From contig SAQE01000012.1 of the NCBI GenBank assembly GCA_004020545.1, positions 1 to 64,000 on the forward strand: DNA of 64,000 nucleotides, read 5' to 3'. This DNA is from Mesorhizobium sp. GTDB taxonomy: Bacteria > Pseudomonadota > Alphaproteobacteria > Rhizobiales > Rhizobiaceae. The translations under genes and the position numbers were made by a program. The notes beneath the pieces are model-generated. The model searched no databases, had not been told where the DNA came from, and saw only the letters and a list, made by a program, of their open reading frames with translations. Below, piece by piece: positions 25,605 to 34,365 of this stretch. How positions within the stretch are numbered: the stretch's first letter is position 1; each line of letters begins with the position of its first letter.

Positions 25605-26858
25605 ATGACAAGACACTATTCAGCGCTTTCGCTCTTCAAGGAAGGCGTCACCGGCCAGACCGGCTGGGAAAAGGCCTGGCGCTCGCCCGAGCCGAAGCCG
25701 CGCTATCACGCCATCATCATCGGCGGCGGCGGCCACGGCCTCGCCACGGCGTATTATCTCGCCAAGAACCACGGCGTCACCAACGTGGCCTTGCTCGAGA
25801 AGGGCTGGATCGGCGGCGGCAATACCGGCCGCAACACCACTGTGGTGCGCTCCAACTACTTCTATCCCGAAAGCGCGGCGATCTACGGACTGGCCCACAG
25901 CCTCTACAAAACCCTTTCGAAGGACCTGAACTACAATGTGATGTTTTCCGCGCGCGGCATCCTCACGCTCGCGCACAGCGAAGCGGCAATGGAAACCGCC
26001 GCGCGCTCCGTCAACGCCATCCAGGTCAACGGCATCGACTGCGAATTGTTCTCCGTCGAGGACGTGCGTCGTGTCGTGCCGATCTACAATTTCGACCCGG
26101 ATGCCCGCTATCCGGTCTATGGCGGCACCTGGCAACCGAGCGGCGGCACCGCCCGTCACGACGCCGTGGCCTGGGGCTATGCGCGCGCGGCCAGCCGTCT
26201 CGGCATCGACATCATCCAGAATTGCGAGATTTCCGACTTCATCATCGAAAACGGACGCTGCCGCGGCGTCGTCACGTCGCGCGGCGCAATCCGGGCCGAG
26301 CGCACGGGAATGGCAGTGGCCGGCCATTCGTCGGTGCTGGCGGCGAAGGCGGGATTTCGGCTGCCAATCAACTCCTACGCGCTGCAAGCCTGTGTGTCCG
26401 AGCCGGTCAAGCCGATCCTCGATACGGTGGTGATCTCGCCGGACACGGGTGTGTACGTCAGCCAGTCGGATAAGGGCGAATTGGTGATCGGCGGCGCGCT
26501 CGACCGCATCCCGTCCTATGGCCAGCGCGGCAATCTGCCGGTGCTGGAGGGCGTGATCGCCGGCATGCTCGACATGTATCCGATCTTCGGCCAGTTGAAG
26601 ATGATGCGGCAATGGGCGGGCATCGTCGATGTCGTCCCGGATTCCTCGCCCATCATCGGCGAATCGCCGCTGCCCGGCCTCTTCCTCAATTGCGGCTGGG
26701 GCACGGGCGGCTTCAAGGCTATCCCCGCCGGCGGCACGCTGCTTGCCCATCTGCTTGCCACCGGCACGCACCACGACATCAGCCGGCCTTTCGATCTCGA
26801 CCGCTTCGCCCGCGGCCGGCTGATCGACGAGGCGGCCGGCTCCGGCATTGCCCATTGA
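25605..26858 (+). CDS. soxB: Heterotetrameric sarcosine oxidase subunit beta
   Basis: At 417 residues this matches the usual SoxB length. It binds FAD at GGGGHGLATAYYLAK (near residue 38) and has GGTARHDAVAWGYAR, where the histidine is the covalent FMN attachment site in known SoxB. The C-terminal GWGTGGFKAIPAGG is also typical. The complex demethylates sarcosine or a related N-methyl amine to glycine and formaldehyde or methylene-THF. It is the first gene of a soxBDAG operon with 14-bp or smaller gaps. Confidence 0.93.
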   Translation: MTRHYSALSLFKEGVTGQTGWEKAWRSPEPKPRYHAIIIGGGGHGLATAYYLAKNHGVTNVALLEKGWIGGGNTGRNTTVVRSNYFYPESAAIYGLAHSLYKTLSKDLNYNVMFSARGILTLAHSEAAMETAARSVNAIQVNGIDCELFSVEDVRRVVPIYNFDPDARYPVYGGTWQPSGGTARHDAVAWGYARAASRLGIDIIQNCEISDFIIENGRCRGVVTSRGAIRAERTGMAVAGHSSVLAAKAGFRLPINSYALQACVSEPVKPILDTVVISPDTGVYVSQSDKGELVIGGALDRIPSYGQRGNLPVLEGVIAGMLDMYPIFGQLKMMRQWAGIVDVVPDSSPIIGESPLPGLFLNCGWGTGGFKAIPAGGTLLAHLLATGTHHDISRPFDLDRFARGRLIDEAAGSGIAH

Positions 26859-26872
26859 AGGTTTGGAAGAAG

Positions 26873-27142
26873 ATGCAGCTCTTTCCCTGTCCGTTTTGCG
26901 GGCCGCGCGAAGAAAGCGAATTTCACTTCGGCGGCGAGGCCGGCAATTTGAGGCCCGACGGCACCGACGTGACGGCCGAGCGCTGGGCCGGCTATCTTCA
27001 CATGCGCGACAATCCGAAGGGTCCGACCCGCGAGATCTGGATGCACCTGACCTGCGGCGAGTTCTTCGCGATGAGCCGCGACAGCGTCGATCACAAGGTG
27101 TCGGGTTCTTCCATGCTTGGCGAAACGGAGCACGGCGCATGA
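26873..27142 (+). CDS. soxD: Sarcosine oxidase subunit delta
   Basis: This is an 89-residue small subunit. It opens MQLFPCPFCGPREESEF, with the two cysteines of the zinc site, and continues with RDNPKGPTREIWMHLTCGEFF, typical of SoxD. It binds zinc and stabilises the tetramer. It lies 14 bp after soxB and overlaps soxA by four bases. Confidence 0.93.
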   Translation: MQLFPCPFCGPREESEFHFGGEAGNLRPDGTDVTAERWAGYLHMRDNPKGPTREIWMHLTCGEFFAMSRDSVDHKVSGSSMLGETEHGA

Positions 27143-30021
27143 GCGCGTCCCGTCTCGCCAATGGCGGCATCGACATCGATCGCGCCCGCCCGCTGACCTT
27201 CACCTTCGACGGCAAACGCATCGAGGGCTTCGCAGGCGATACGATCGCCTCTGCGTTGCTCGCGAGCGGCCAGGCCATTGTCGGCCGCAGCTTCAAATAT
27301 CACCGGCCGCGCGGCATCTGGGGCTCCGGCGTGGAGGAGCCCAACGCGCTGGTCGATATCGAAGGCGCCGACGGTCGCGCGCCGAATGCGCGGGCAACGA
27401 CCGCGCCGGCGAGCGACGGCATCATAGTCAAGAGCGTCAACGCTTCGCCGACGGCGCTGGCCGACCGCAACGCGGTGCTCGACCGCTTTGCCCGCTTCCT
27501 GCCTGCCGCCTTCTACTACAAGACCTTCATGTGGCCGGACTGGCACCTGTTCGAGCCGCGCATCCGCGCCATGGCCGGACTTGGCATCGTCGACCCTGAC
27601 TGGAGGCCGCGTCCGGTCGCCGACCAGGTCAACCACCATTGCGACGTCCTGGCGGTCGGCGCCGGACCGGCGGGCCTCGCCGCGGCGGCCGGCGCGGCGG
27701 CGGCCGGACACTCGGTCGTCCTGGTCGACGACCGGACGCACCCCGGCGGATCGCTGCGCCACCGCGCGGGCGAGGTCGACGGTGTAGAGGGTGCGGAATG
27801 GGCCGAGGCAGTCGTGGCCAAGTTGAAGAGCGGCGGCCAGCTCGTGCTGATGGAAACGACCGCCTTCGGCCTTTACGATCATAATCTGGTCGCGCTCAAC
27901 CAGCGGCACAGCGACGGCCGGCCCGATACGTTGTGGCGGGTGCGGCCGCGCTGCATCGTGCTGGCGACGGGCGCGATCGAACGGCCCGTTCCGTTCGCCA
28001 ACAACGATCTTCCTGGAATCCTCTCCGCTGATGCGGCGCTCAGCTACCTGCGCCGGCATGGCGTGCTCGTGGGCCGACAGGTGGTCGTCGCGACCAACAA
28101 CGACAGCGCCTACGAGCCGGCTTCGGCGCTCGCCGCGGCCGGCGCCTCGGTGACCGTGGTCGATTGCCGGCGTGACGGCGGCGCGCAAGCGGGGACCGGT
28201 GTTCGCGTCCTGGCAGGGCGTATGGTGGCGACGGCGTGTGGGCGCAATGCCGTCCAGGGTGTCCTGCTTGACGATGGAACGGCCCTTGCAGCCGATTGCG
28301 TGCTCGTCTCGGGCGGCTGGACACCCACCGTGCACCTGTTTTCGCAGGCAAAGGGCAAACTCGCCTGGAGCGATCAACTGGCGGCTTTCATTCCGGGAGA
28401 GTCTATCGACCGGATCGGCGTGGCCGGCGCCATGGCGGGCACGGTCCCGCTTTCCGAGACCTTGGCCAGCGGCGCGGCGGCCCTCGGTCCATTCGGCTCC
28501 TCGTCGTCGCCCGTGCCCCGCAGCACGGGCGCGGAGGCAACACTGGGCGTTGTCAACCTATGGCCGAAGCCCAAGGCCAAAGGCCGCGTCTGGATAGACT
28601 ATCAGAGCGACGTCACCGCCAAGGACGTCGAGCTCGCGGCGCGGGAGAACTTCGTCTCCGTCGAGCACCTGAAACGCTACACGACGCTCGGCATGGCGAC
28701 GGACCAGGGAAAGACGTCGAACCTGAACGGCCTGGCGCTGCTTGCCGATGTCACCGGCCGCGCCATCGCGGAGGTCGGCACCACGACCTACCGGCCGCCA
28801 TTCACGCCTGTCCCGTTCGCCAGCCTGGCGGGCGCGCGACGGGGAAGCATGCACGCCCCGGTCCGCCGTCTGCCGCTGGAAGCAAACCATCGCGCGGCAA
28901 GAGGAGTGTTCCAGGAATATGGCGGCTGGTTGAGGCCGGCCTATTACGGAAACGGCGAAGCCAGGGCTTCAATCCAGGAGGAAGCGCGGCGCGCCCGGCA
29001 GTCCGTCGCGCTCTTCGACGGCTCGACGCTCGGCAAGATCGAGGTGATCGGCCCGCGCGCGGCCGAATTCGTCGACTTCATCTATTACAACACCATGTCG
29101 ACCTTGAAGCCGGGCCATTGCCGCTACGGTTTCATGCTGTCGGAAAATGGCGTCGTGTTCGACGACGGCGTGCTGGTTCGCCTGGACGAACATCGCTTCA
29201 TCGTCTCCTGCTCGTCGTCGCATGTCGCATCCGTCCATGCCCGGCTGGAAGAGTGGCGGCAGGACCGCTTCGGCCGCGATGCCGTCTATATCCACAACGC
29301 CACCGCCCAATACGCCACCTTGACCGTGTCGGGGCCGAACGCGCGCGGGCTGGTGGAAGCGCTCGATCTGGGTGCCGCGCCGGACGATGCCAACCTGCCG
29401 CACATGGCCGTCGGCGCCGGCCGTTTTGCCGGCGACGAGGTGCGTATAACCCGGGTCTCCTTCACCGGGGACAGGAGCTACGAAATCTCCATCCGCGCGG
29501 ATCGGGCCGAGGCGCTGTGGGAGCGCATGCGGCGGGAGGGTCGGGCGTTCGACGCCGTTCTGCTCGGGCTGGAATCCCTGATGATCCTGCGCGCCGAGAA
29601 GGGGTATATCGTCATCGGCAAGGACACCGACGGCAACGTCATGCCGCACGACCTGGGTGTCGCGGGGCCGCGGACCAAACGTGCAGGTGAGTATGTCGGC
29701 CGGCGCTCGCTTTTCACCGAAGCGGCGAACCGAACCGATCGCAATCAGCTTGTCGGCCTGGCGGTCCGCGAAGGCGAGGCGCCGCTGGCGACCGGCGCGC
29801 ATGGCGTCGAGAAAAGTCAGGGCCGCCTCCGAAGCATCGGCTTCGTCACCTCCAGCTATCAAAGTCCAACCTTGGGGCGCCCGGTCGCCCTGGCGCTCAT
29901 CGAACGAGGCGCCGCGCGGCACGGGGAAACGATCGACGTTCAACATCTCGGCGTTATGCGGCAGGCAACCATCGTCCCGCCCTGCGCCTTCGATCCGGAA
30001 GGGAGGCGCCTGCATGCGTAA
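27139..30021 (+). CDS. soxA: Sarcosine oxidase subunit alpha
   Basis: This 960-residue subunit has an N-terminal ferredoxin-like domain (LTFTFDGKRIEGFAGDTIASAL), an NAD-binding fold around residue 170 (AVGAGPAGLAAAAGAAAAGH), and a C-terminal aminomethyltransferase (GcvT-like) domain with ALFDGSTLGKIEV and GYIVIGKDTDGNVMP. The GcvT part transfers the methylene group to tetrahydrofolate. The start overlaps the soxD stop. The domain order and length match the family and no frameshift is seen. Confidence 0.93.
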   Translation: MSASRLANGGIDIDRARPLTFTFDGKRIEGFAGDTIASALLASGQAIVGRSFKYHRPRGIWGSGVEEPNALVDIEGADGRAPNARATTAPASDGIIVKSVNASPTALADRNAVLDRFARFLPAAFYYKTFMWPDWHLFEPRIRAMAGLGIVDPDWRPRPVADQVNHHCDVLAVGAGPAGLAAAAGAAAAGHSVVLVDDRTHPGGSLRHRAGEVDGVEGAEWAEAVVAKLKSGGQLVLMETTAFGLYDHNLVALNQRHSDGRPDTLWRVRPRCIVLATGAIERPVPFANNDLPGILSADAALSYLRRHGVLVGRQVVVATNNDSAYEPASALAAAGASVTVVDCRRDGGAQAGTGVRVLAGRMVATACGRNAVQGVLLDDGTALAADCVLVSGGWTPTVHLFSQAKGKLAWSDQLAAFIPGESIDRIGVAGAMAGTVPLSETLASGAAALGPFGSSSSPVPRSTGAEATLGVVNLWPKPKAKGRVWIDYQSDVTAKDVELAARENFVSVEHLKRYTTLGMATDQGKTSNLNGLALLADVTGRAIAEVGTTTYRPPFTPVPFASLAGARRGSMHAPVRRLPLEANHRAARGVFQEYGGWLRPAYYGNGEARASIQEEARRARQSVALFDGSTLGKIEVIGPRAAEFVDFIYYNTMSTLKPGHCRYGFMLSENGVVFDDGVLVRLDEHRFIVSCSSSHVASVHARLEEWRQDRFGRDAVYIHNATAQYATLTVSGPNARGLVEALDLGAAPDDANLPHMAVGAGRFAGDEVRITRVSFTGDRSYEISIRADRAEALWERMRREGRAFDAVLLGLESLMILRAEKGYIVIGKDTDGNVMPHDLGVAGPRTKRAGEYVGRRSLFTEAANRTDRNQLVGLAVREGEAPLATGAHGVEKSQGRLRSIGFVTSSYQSPTLGRPVALALIERGAARHGETIDVQHLGVMRQATIVPPCAFDPEGRRLHA

Positions 30022-30538
30022 CCTAGCCGAAAAGTGGCCGGCAGTGCCCGACTGGACCACAGCAGTGCTGTACCAGGGCGGCGTCCGCGTGCGCACGCTT
30101 GGCGGGTTGAACCAGCTCCTGGTCAGCGGCGACCTGACGGCCTGGTCGCAGGTTTCCGGCCTTGCTGGCGAGGGCGCGGGGGCCGGCGCGGTTGCAAGCG
30201 GCGACACCTACATGGCGCGGATCGCGCGCGATCGCATTCTTGCCGTTGGCGAACGGCCTTTTCCCATCGCGGCCGGCTGGCATGAGACCGGTTTCGCGGT
30301 CTCGGCCATGGATGCCGGGCTGCATGTGTTCGAAATCGAGGGACCGGGTCTGGCCGGTCTGGTCGCAAGGGGCACGACGCTCGATCCGGACCAGACAAGC
30401 CGCTCGGCTTCGGTGCTTTTTGCCGGCGTCAATGTGCTCTTCTATCGCTTCGGCAACCGCAACCAGGCGCGTCTCCACGTCGACCGGGGCCTCGCGCCTT
30501 ATCTTTGGGAATGGCTCGAACAATCCCCAGCATTGTAG
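30014..30538 (+). CDS. soxG: Sarcosine oxidase subunit gamma
   Basis: This 174-residue last subunit of the complex has FPIAAGWHETGFAVSAMDAGLHVFEIEGPG and SRSASVLFAGVNVLFYR, both typical of SoxG, which resembles the N-terminal GcvT fold. Its start overlaps the soxA stop by eight bases. No glyA, purU or folD gene follows, unlike many sox operons. Confidence 0.9.
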   Translation: MRNLAEKWPAVPDWTTAVLYQGGVRVRTLGGLNQLLVSGDLTAWSQVSGLAGEGAGAGAVASGDTYMARIARDRILAVGERPFPIAAGWHETGFAVSAMDAGLHVFEIEGPGLAGLVARGTTLDPDQTSRSASVLFAGVNVLFYRFGNRNQARLHVDRGLAPYLWEWLEQSPAL

Positions 30539-30588
30539 CGGTTCGGTTTCAGGTCTATCTAGCCGCGGTTGAATTTGTCTGGCCCGTT

Positions 30589-31263
30589 ATGCTTTCCGAT
30601 TCCAGTGCTGATGAAGTCATGCGACGGTCCGGTCTGACCGGCAACACCAAGGTGACGCGCGAGGACTGGATGAAGCTCGCGCTGGAGACGCTGATCTGCG
30701 AGGGCGTCGAGGCGGTACGCGTGCTTGCGCTCGGGCAGAAACTGAACGTCTCCCGCTCCAGCTTCTACTGGTATTTCAAGAGCCGCCAGGACCTGCTGGA
30801 TCAACTTCTGGACCATTGGCGCAACAACAACACCCGTTTCATCGTCGAGCAGGCCGGCCTGCCCGCCGCGTCGATAACGCAGGCCGTGCTCAACGTCTTC
30901 GAGTGCTGGCTGGATGAGAAGCTGTTCAATCCGCGGCTGGATTTCGCCGTGCGCGCTTGGTCGCGCCAGTCCGCCGAAGTGCGTCGGATCGTGAACGAGG
31001 AGGACGACGCGCGTGTCGATGCCATCCGCGCGATGTTTTCACGGCACGGCTATGAAGCCACGGAAGCGTTCGTACGGGCGCGCGTGCTGTATTTCACGCA
31101 GATCGGCTATTACTCGCTCGAGATCGTCGAGCCGGTGAGCAACCGTCTGTCGCTCACGCCGGCTTACCTGCTCACGCACACGGGCGAAGCACCTCGCGAA
31201 GGAGAGGTGGAAGCCTTTGCCGAAAAGGTGCGGCGAACCCCGCAACTGAGCAAGGCCGGCTGA
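30589..31263 (+). CDS. TetR/AcrR-family regulator of the sox region
   Basis: This DNA-binding repressor has about 224 residues. The helix-turn-helix covers VEAVRVLALGQKLNVSRSSFYWYFKSRQDLL (about residues 45-75). The C-terminal ligand domain has no recognised signature. It follows soxG by 50 bp on the same strand and probably controls the sox, FAD-oxidase and aminotransferase genes through the ATAGAC-containing motifs (inference). The start is uncertain; ATGs at 30589 and 30619 both lack a clear ribosome site. Confidence 0.82.
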   Translation: MLSDSSADEVMRRSGLTGNTKVTREDWMKLALETLICEGVEAVRVLALGQKLNVSRSSFYWYFKSRQDLLDQLLDHWRNNNTRFIVEQAGLPAASITQAVLNVFECWLDEKLFNPRLDFAVRAWSRQSAEVRRIVNEEDDARVDAIRAMFSRHGYEATEAFVRARVLYFTQIGYYSLEIVEPVSNRLSLTPAYLLTHTGEAPREGEVEAFAEKVRRTPQLSKAG

Positions 31264-31774
31264 TCGACGGTGCGGAGCGCCGCGCACCACCCTCGCCTCA
31301 ATTCAGATTGCGTGGAAACTCCTTGGCAGCCCACCAGGCAGTCGAAATAAATTCACGCGACAGCTACTTTTTGCGCGGGCGCCTATACGACTAACCGCCG
31401 CTGACGTCACGCTCGGTTGGTACGTCTGGCCGGTCCGCCGGCATCGCCGGTCGCGCTGCAGCTTCATCGAGGTCGACATGCCCCACATGTCCGACAGCAC
31501 ATAGCTTTGCGGGCAAGGGTCCGTCGGATCGAGATCGCGGCTGTGCTCGCCCGTGCTCCAGGCGCGGCCGGTGATCTGCGGAACGATCGCTTTGCAGCCG
31601 GCGATTTCAGTCTTCCATATCGTGAGCCGCGCCCGCGGCAGGACGCCGCCGACGACGCGAATGCTGGCTTCGTACGCGTCGTTTCTCCCGGTCGACCATG
31701 ATTATCCGCTTGGCAAGCGGTACCGCTCCGGGACAAACTGACCAACCTGCGTGTCAGCCTCGAGGAGAATCCGA
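31264..31774. other. Intergenic region holding a proline racemase remnant
   Basis: This 511-bp stretch contains no intact gene. On the minus strand, 31445-31701 encodes a recognisable C-terminal piece of a proline racemase-type enzyme (separate entry). The rest shows nothing clear. The ribosome site GAGGAG before the DapA-family gene lies at its right end. Confidence 0.6.
31445..31701 (-). pseudogene. Proline racemase / hydroxyproline epimerase, C-terminal remnant
   Basis: The minus-strand translation includes AIVPQITGRAWSTGEH, LDPTDPCPQSYVLSD and MWGMSTS. This matches the C-terminal end of the proline racemase family (typically VPEITGRAWITG then LDPxDPxPxGYxLSD). A TAA at 31704-31702 cuts the frame upstream and nothing of the N-terminal two thirds is found, so this is a decayed gene. 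It lies head-to-head with a HypD-like gene whose pathway normally includes such an epimerase. Confidence 0.65.
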
Positions 31775-32734
31775 ATGAATGCCACTGTCTTTTCCGGCTG
31801 CATGCCGGCGCTGATGACGCCTTGCACGAGCGATCGCCTTCCCGATTTCGACCCGCTCGTGCGCAAGGGACGCGAGTTGATCGCCGCCGGCATGTCGGCG
31901 GTCGTCTATTGCGGCTCCATGGGCGACTGGCCATTGCTGAGCGACGAGCAGCGCATGGAAGGCGTCGAGCGGCTGGTGAAAGCCGGCGTCCCGGTGATCG
32001 TCGGCACCGGAGCGGTCAACACCGCCAGTGCCGTAGCCCACGCCGCCCATGCCCAGAAGGTCGGCGCTCGCGGCCTGATGGTGATCCCGCGCGTCTTGTC
32101 GCGCGGACCATCGGTGACGGCGCAGCGCCACCACTTCAAGGCGATCCTCGCCGCAGCCCCAGATCTGCCGGCCGTCATCTACAACAGCCCCTATTACGGC
32201 TTTGCCACGCGCGCCGATCTGTTCTTCGCGCTGCGCGCCGAACACCCGAACCTGGTCGGCTTCAAGGAATTCGGCGGACCGGCGGATTTGCGCTACGCGG
32301 CGGAAAACATCACCAGCCGCGATGATGAGGTTGCGCTGATGATCGGCGTCGACACCGCCGTCTTCCACGGCTTCGTCAATTGCGGCGCCTCAGGCGCCAT
32401 CACCGGCATCGGCAATGTGCTGCCCAAGGAAGTGCTGCATCTCGTGGGTCTCAGCCGGGCGGCGGCGAAGGGCGACGCCGAAGCGCGCCGGCTGGCGCAG
32501 GAGCTGGACGCCGCGCTTGGCGTGCTCTCGTCCTTCGACGAGGGTCCGGACCTGGTGCTCTATTTCAAGCACATGATGGTGCTCAAGGGTAACCCCGAAT
32601 ACCGGCTGCACTTCAACGAGACGGACGCGCTGAGCGACAGCCAGCGCGGCTATGCCGAGGCGCAACTCAAGCTGTTCGACGCCTGGTACGCCCAGTGGTC
32701 GAGGCAGCCCGTGATGGCGAGATACGCTGCCTGA
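31775..32734 (+). CDS. DapA-family lyase, probable hydroxyproline catabolism enzyme
   Basis: This 319-residue TIM-barrel aldolase forms a Schiff base. The catalytic lysine is in LVGFKEFGG and the tyrosine in VIYNSPYYG. The sequence (FSGCMPALMTPCT, AVVYCGSMGDWPLL, HFNETDALSDSQRGYAE) closely resembles rhizobial 1-pyrroline-4-hydroxy-2-carboxylate deaminase (HypD), which acts late in hydroxyproline breakdown. A proline racemase remnant next to it supports that role. The other hyp genes are absent from the window, so it may work with enzymes elsewhere. GAGGAG lies seven bases before the ATG. Confidence 0.85.
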   Translation: MNATVFSGCMPALMTPCTSDRLPDFDPLVRKGRELIAAGMSAVVYCGSMGDWPLLSDEQRMEGVERLVKAGVPVIVGTGAVNTASAVAHAAHAQKVGARGLMVIPRVLSRGPSVTAQRHHFKAILAAAPDLPAVIYNSPYYGFATRADLFFALRAEHPNLVGFKEFGGPADLRYAAENITSRDDEVALMIGVDTAVFHGFVNCGASGAITGIGNVLPKEVLHLVGLSRAAAKGDAEARRLAQELDAALGVLSSFDEGPDLVLYFKHMMVLKGNPEYRLHFNETDALSDSQRGYAEAQLKLFDAWYAQWSRQPVMARYAA

Positions 32735-32787
32735 CCGGCCGGCATGGTGGCGGGGAGCCACCTGAACCATCCGCGCTTCCTCCGCCA

Positions 32788-33999
32788 TCAATTCGGAGCC
32801 GACTTGTCTTCCAGGGCAACGAGCAGGCCCTCGAAAGCCTGCTCGAACACCTTGGCCATCTCGGCGTAGCCGTTGTCGGACGGATGCAGGCCGTCGCCGC
32901 AGTCGAAGGCGGGAAGCAGCCTGGACGGATTGGCGGGATCGGCCAGCGCGCGCTCGAAATCGGCCACGGCATCGGCTTCGCCTGATGTCCTGATCCAGGC
33001 GTTCACCGCCTGGCGGTCGCGCTCCTTGGACGCCGAGTAGAAGGTCTTTAGCGGCAGGCCCTCGAACGCGCCGCCGAAGGGCGGCAGCGTGCCGAGCAGC
33101 ACCTTGATGCCGTTGAGGCGGGCGCGGGCGATGATCTGCCGGTAGGCCGCGATCAGGCTTTCGACAGCGACTGCCTCTTGGCTTCCGGCAAGCATGGTTT
33201 CCGGCCAGCCGATGTCGTTGATGCCTTCCAGCACCGAAATCCATTTGACGTTCGGGAAGCTGAGCACGTCGCGATCGAAGCGGGCGAGCGCGTTGGCGCC
33301 GCGGGCGCGGCTGGCGAGCACGCGGTTGCCGCCGATCCCCTGGTTGAGGACGCCGATGCCCGACAGCCGGCCGCTTTTCGCGAGCCGCTCCGCCAGCCGG
33401 TCCGGCCAGCGCGCATCGCCGTCGATGGTCGAGCCGAAGCCGTCGGTGATGGAATCGCCGAGGCAAACCAGCGAGCCGCCGCCCGGCCCGCTCTCGACCA
33501 GGACGGCGCTAAGGAAATAACGGCTGGTCGAGGTCTGCTGCACCGGCAGTTCGGGCGCTTCGGCGAAATCGCCGAACTCGGAGACATAGGCGGTCTGCTG
33601 CGCCTCGTAGTGGTAGGTCTCGATCGGCGCGAAGTCGGGGAAATAGAGGCTGATCGCGATCTGCCCGAGATCGGGAACCGCGAGTTCGACCACATCGCTG
33701 AGCAGTGGCGCGCCGGGCACGAGATCGGTCTGCCTCTCACCGCCGAATGTCAACTGCCGGATGCTGGCGGCGTCGACCGCTCCACCCTTCGCGGCAAGCG
33801 CCACGGTGGCGACACCGATCCGGATCGGAGAGGCGCCATATTCGTTGGAAAGCCTCAATCGCAACCTCTCGCCGCCCTTGCTGACGCGCAACACCTGGCG
33901 CACCGTCTGCTGGTGGAAGCCGTAGAGCACGGCGTCTCCGGGCCAGACATTCATCGGGCTGGCGCTCCAGGTTCCGATCCAGTGTTCCATCTTCTCCAT
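32788..33999 (-). CDS. SGNH/GDSL-family hydrolase
   Basis: This 403-residue esterase-type enzyme has an N-terminal beta-rich region (IGTWSASPMNVWPGD) and then the SGNH blocks: GDSITDGFGS (serine), GIGGNRV (glycine), EGINDIG (asparagine) and DGLHPSDNGY (aspartate/histidine). Such enzymes deacylate carbohydrates or lipids. No signal peptide is evident from the ATG at 33999; the upstream in-frame extension reads arginine-rich and looks non-coding. It is convergent with the HypD-like gene. Confidence 0.87.
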   Translation of the reverse strand: MEKMEHWIGTWSASPMNVWPGDAVLYGFHQQTVRQVLRVSKGGERLRLRLSNEYGASPIRIGVATVALAAKGGAVDAASIRQLTFGGERQTDLVPGAPLLSDVVELAVPDLGQIAISLYFPDFAPIETYHYEAQQTAYVSEFGDFAEAPELPVQQTSTSRYFLSAVLVESGPGGGSLVCLGDSITDGFGSTIDGDARWPDRLAERLAKSGRLSGIGVLNQGIGGNRVLASRARGANALARFDRDVLSFPNVKWISVLEGINDIGWPETMLAGSQEAVAVESLIAAYRQIIARARLNGIKVLLGTLPPFGGAFEGLPLKTFYSASKERDRQAVNAWIRTSGEADAVADFERALADPANPSRLLPAFDCGDGLHPSDNGYAEMAKVFEQAFEGLLVALEDKSAPN

Positions 34000-34177
34000 C
34001 CCTTCGATTTTCGGCGTAGCCCGCGAGAACACAGATAGCCGCGGCGCGCGACGCAGGCTACCGGTTGCGCTTTCCGCGACACATACATTTTTGACTCGCC
34101 GCACCGCACGCCGGCAGTCCAGCCCTTCGCTTTCCGAAATGATGGCGCAGCCGCAACATCGGTTTTCCCGAGCGGAA

Positions 34178-34193
34178 TCAAAAAAGTACTAAC
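34178..34193. promoter_or_regulatory. TCAAAAAAGTAC motif upstream of the ABC operon
   Basis: TCAAAAAAGTACTAAC occurs here, and TCAAAAAAGTACCAAT occurs before the AraC gene at 38081. Fourteen of sixteen bases match. The 366-bp gap 34000-34365 holds no gene, so this is the best candidate promoter/operator within it. Confidence 0.5.
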
Positions 34194-34365
34194 ACCCGCT
34201 CCGGAACGTGGTGGCTGGCCGGACAGCGCGCGCCTAGCCTGAAATCGACATCAGATCGCCGGGGGAGGAGACGTCCGGAAGATGTCCAGGGCTGCGTGCC
34301 CCGTCGGGCGGTTTCGTGGAAAAGCCGCGTCGGCAACGGATTCCAACCATTCTAGGGAGCGAGAC

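Noticed and set aside
31751-31774. Earlier start of the HypD-like gene at 31751
   Set aside because: The ATG at 31775 has GAGGAG at the right distance and matches the usual N-terminus of the family.
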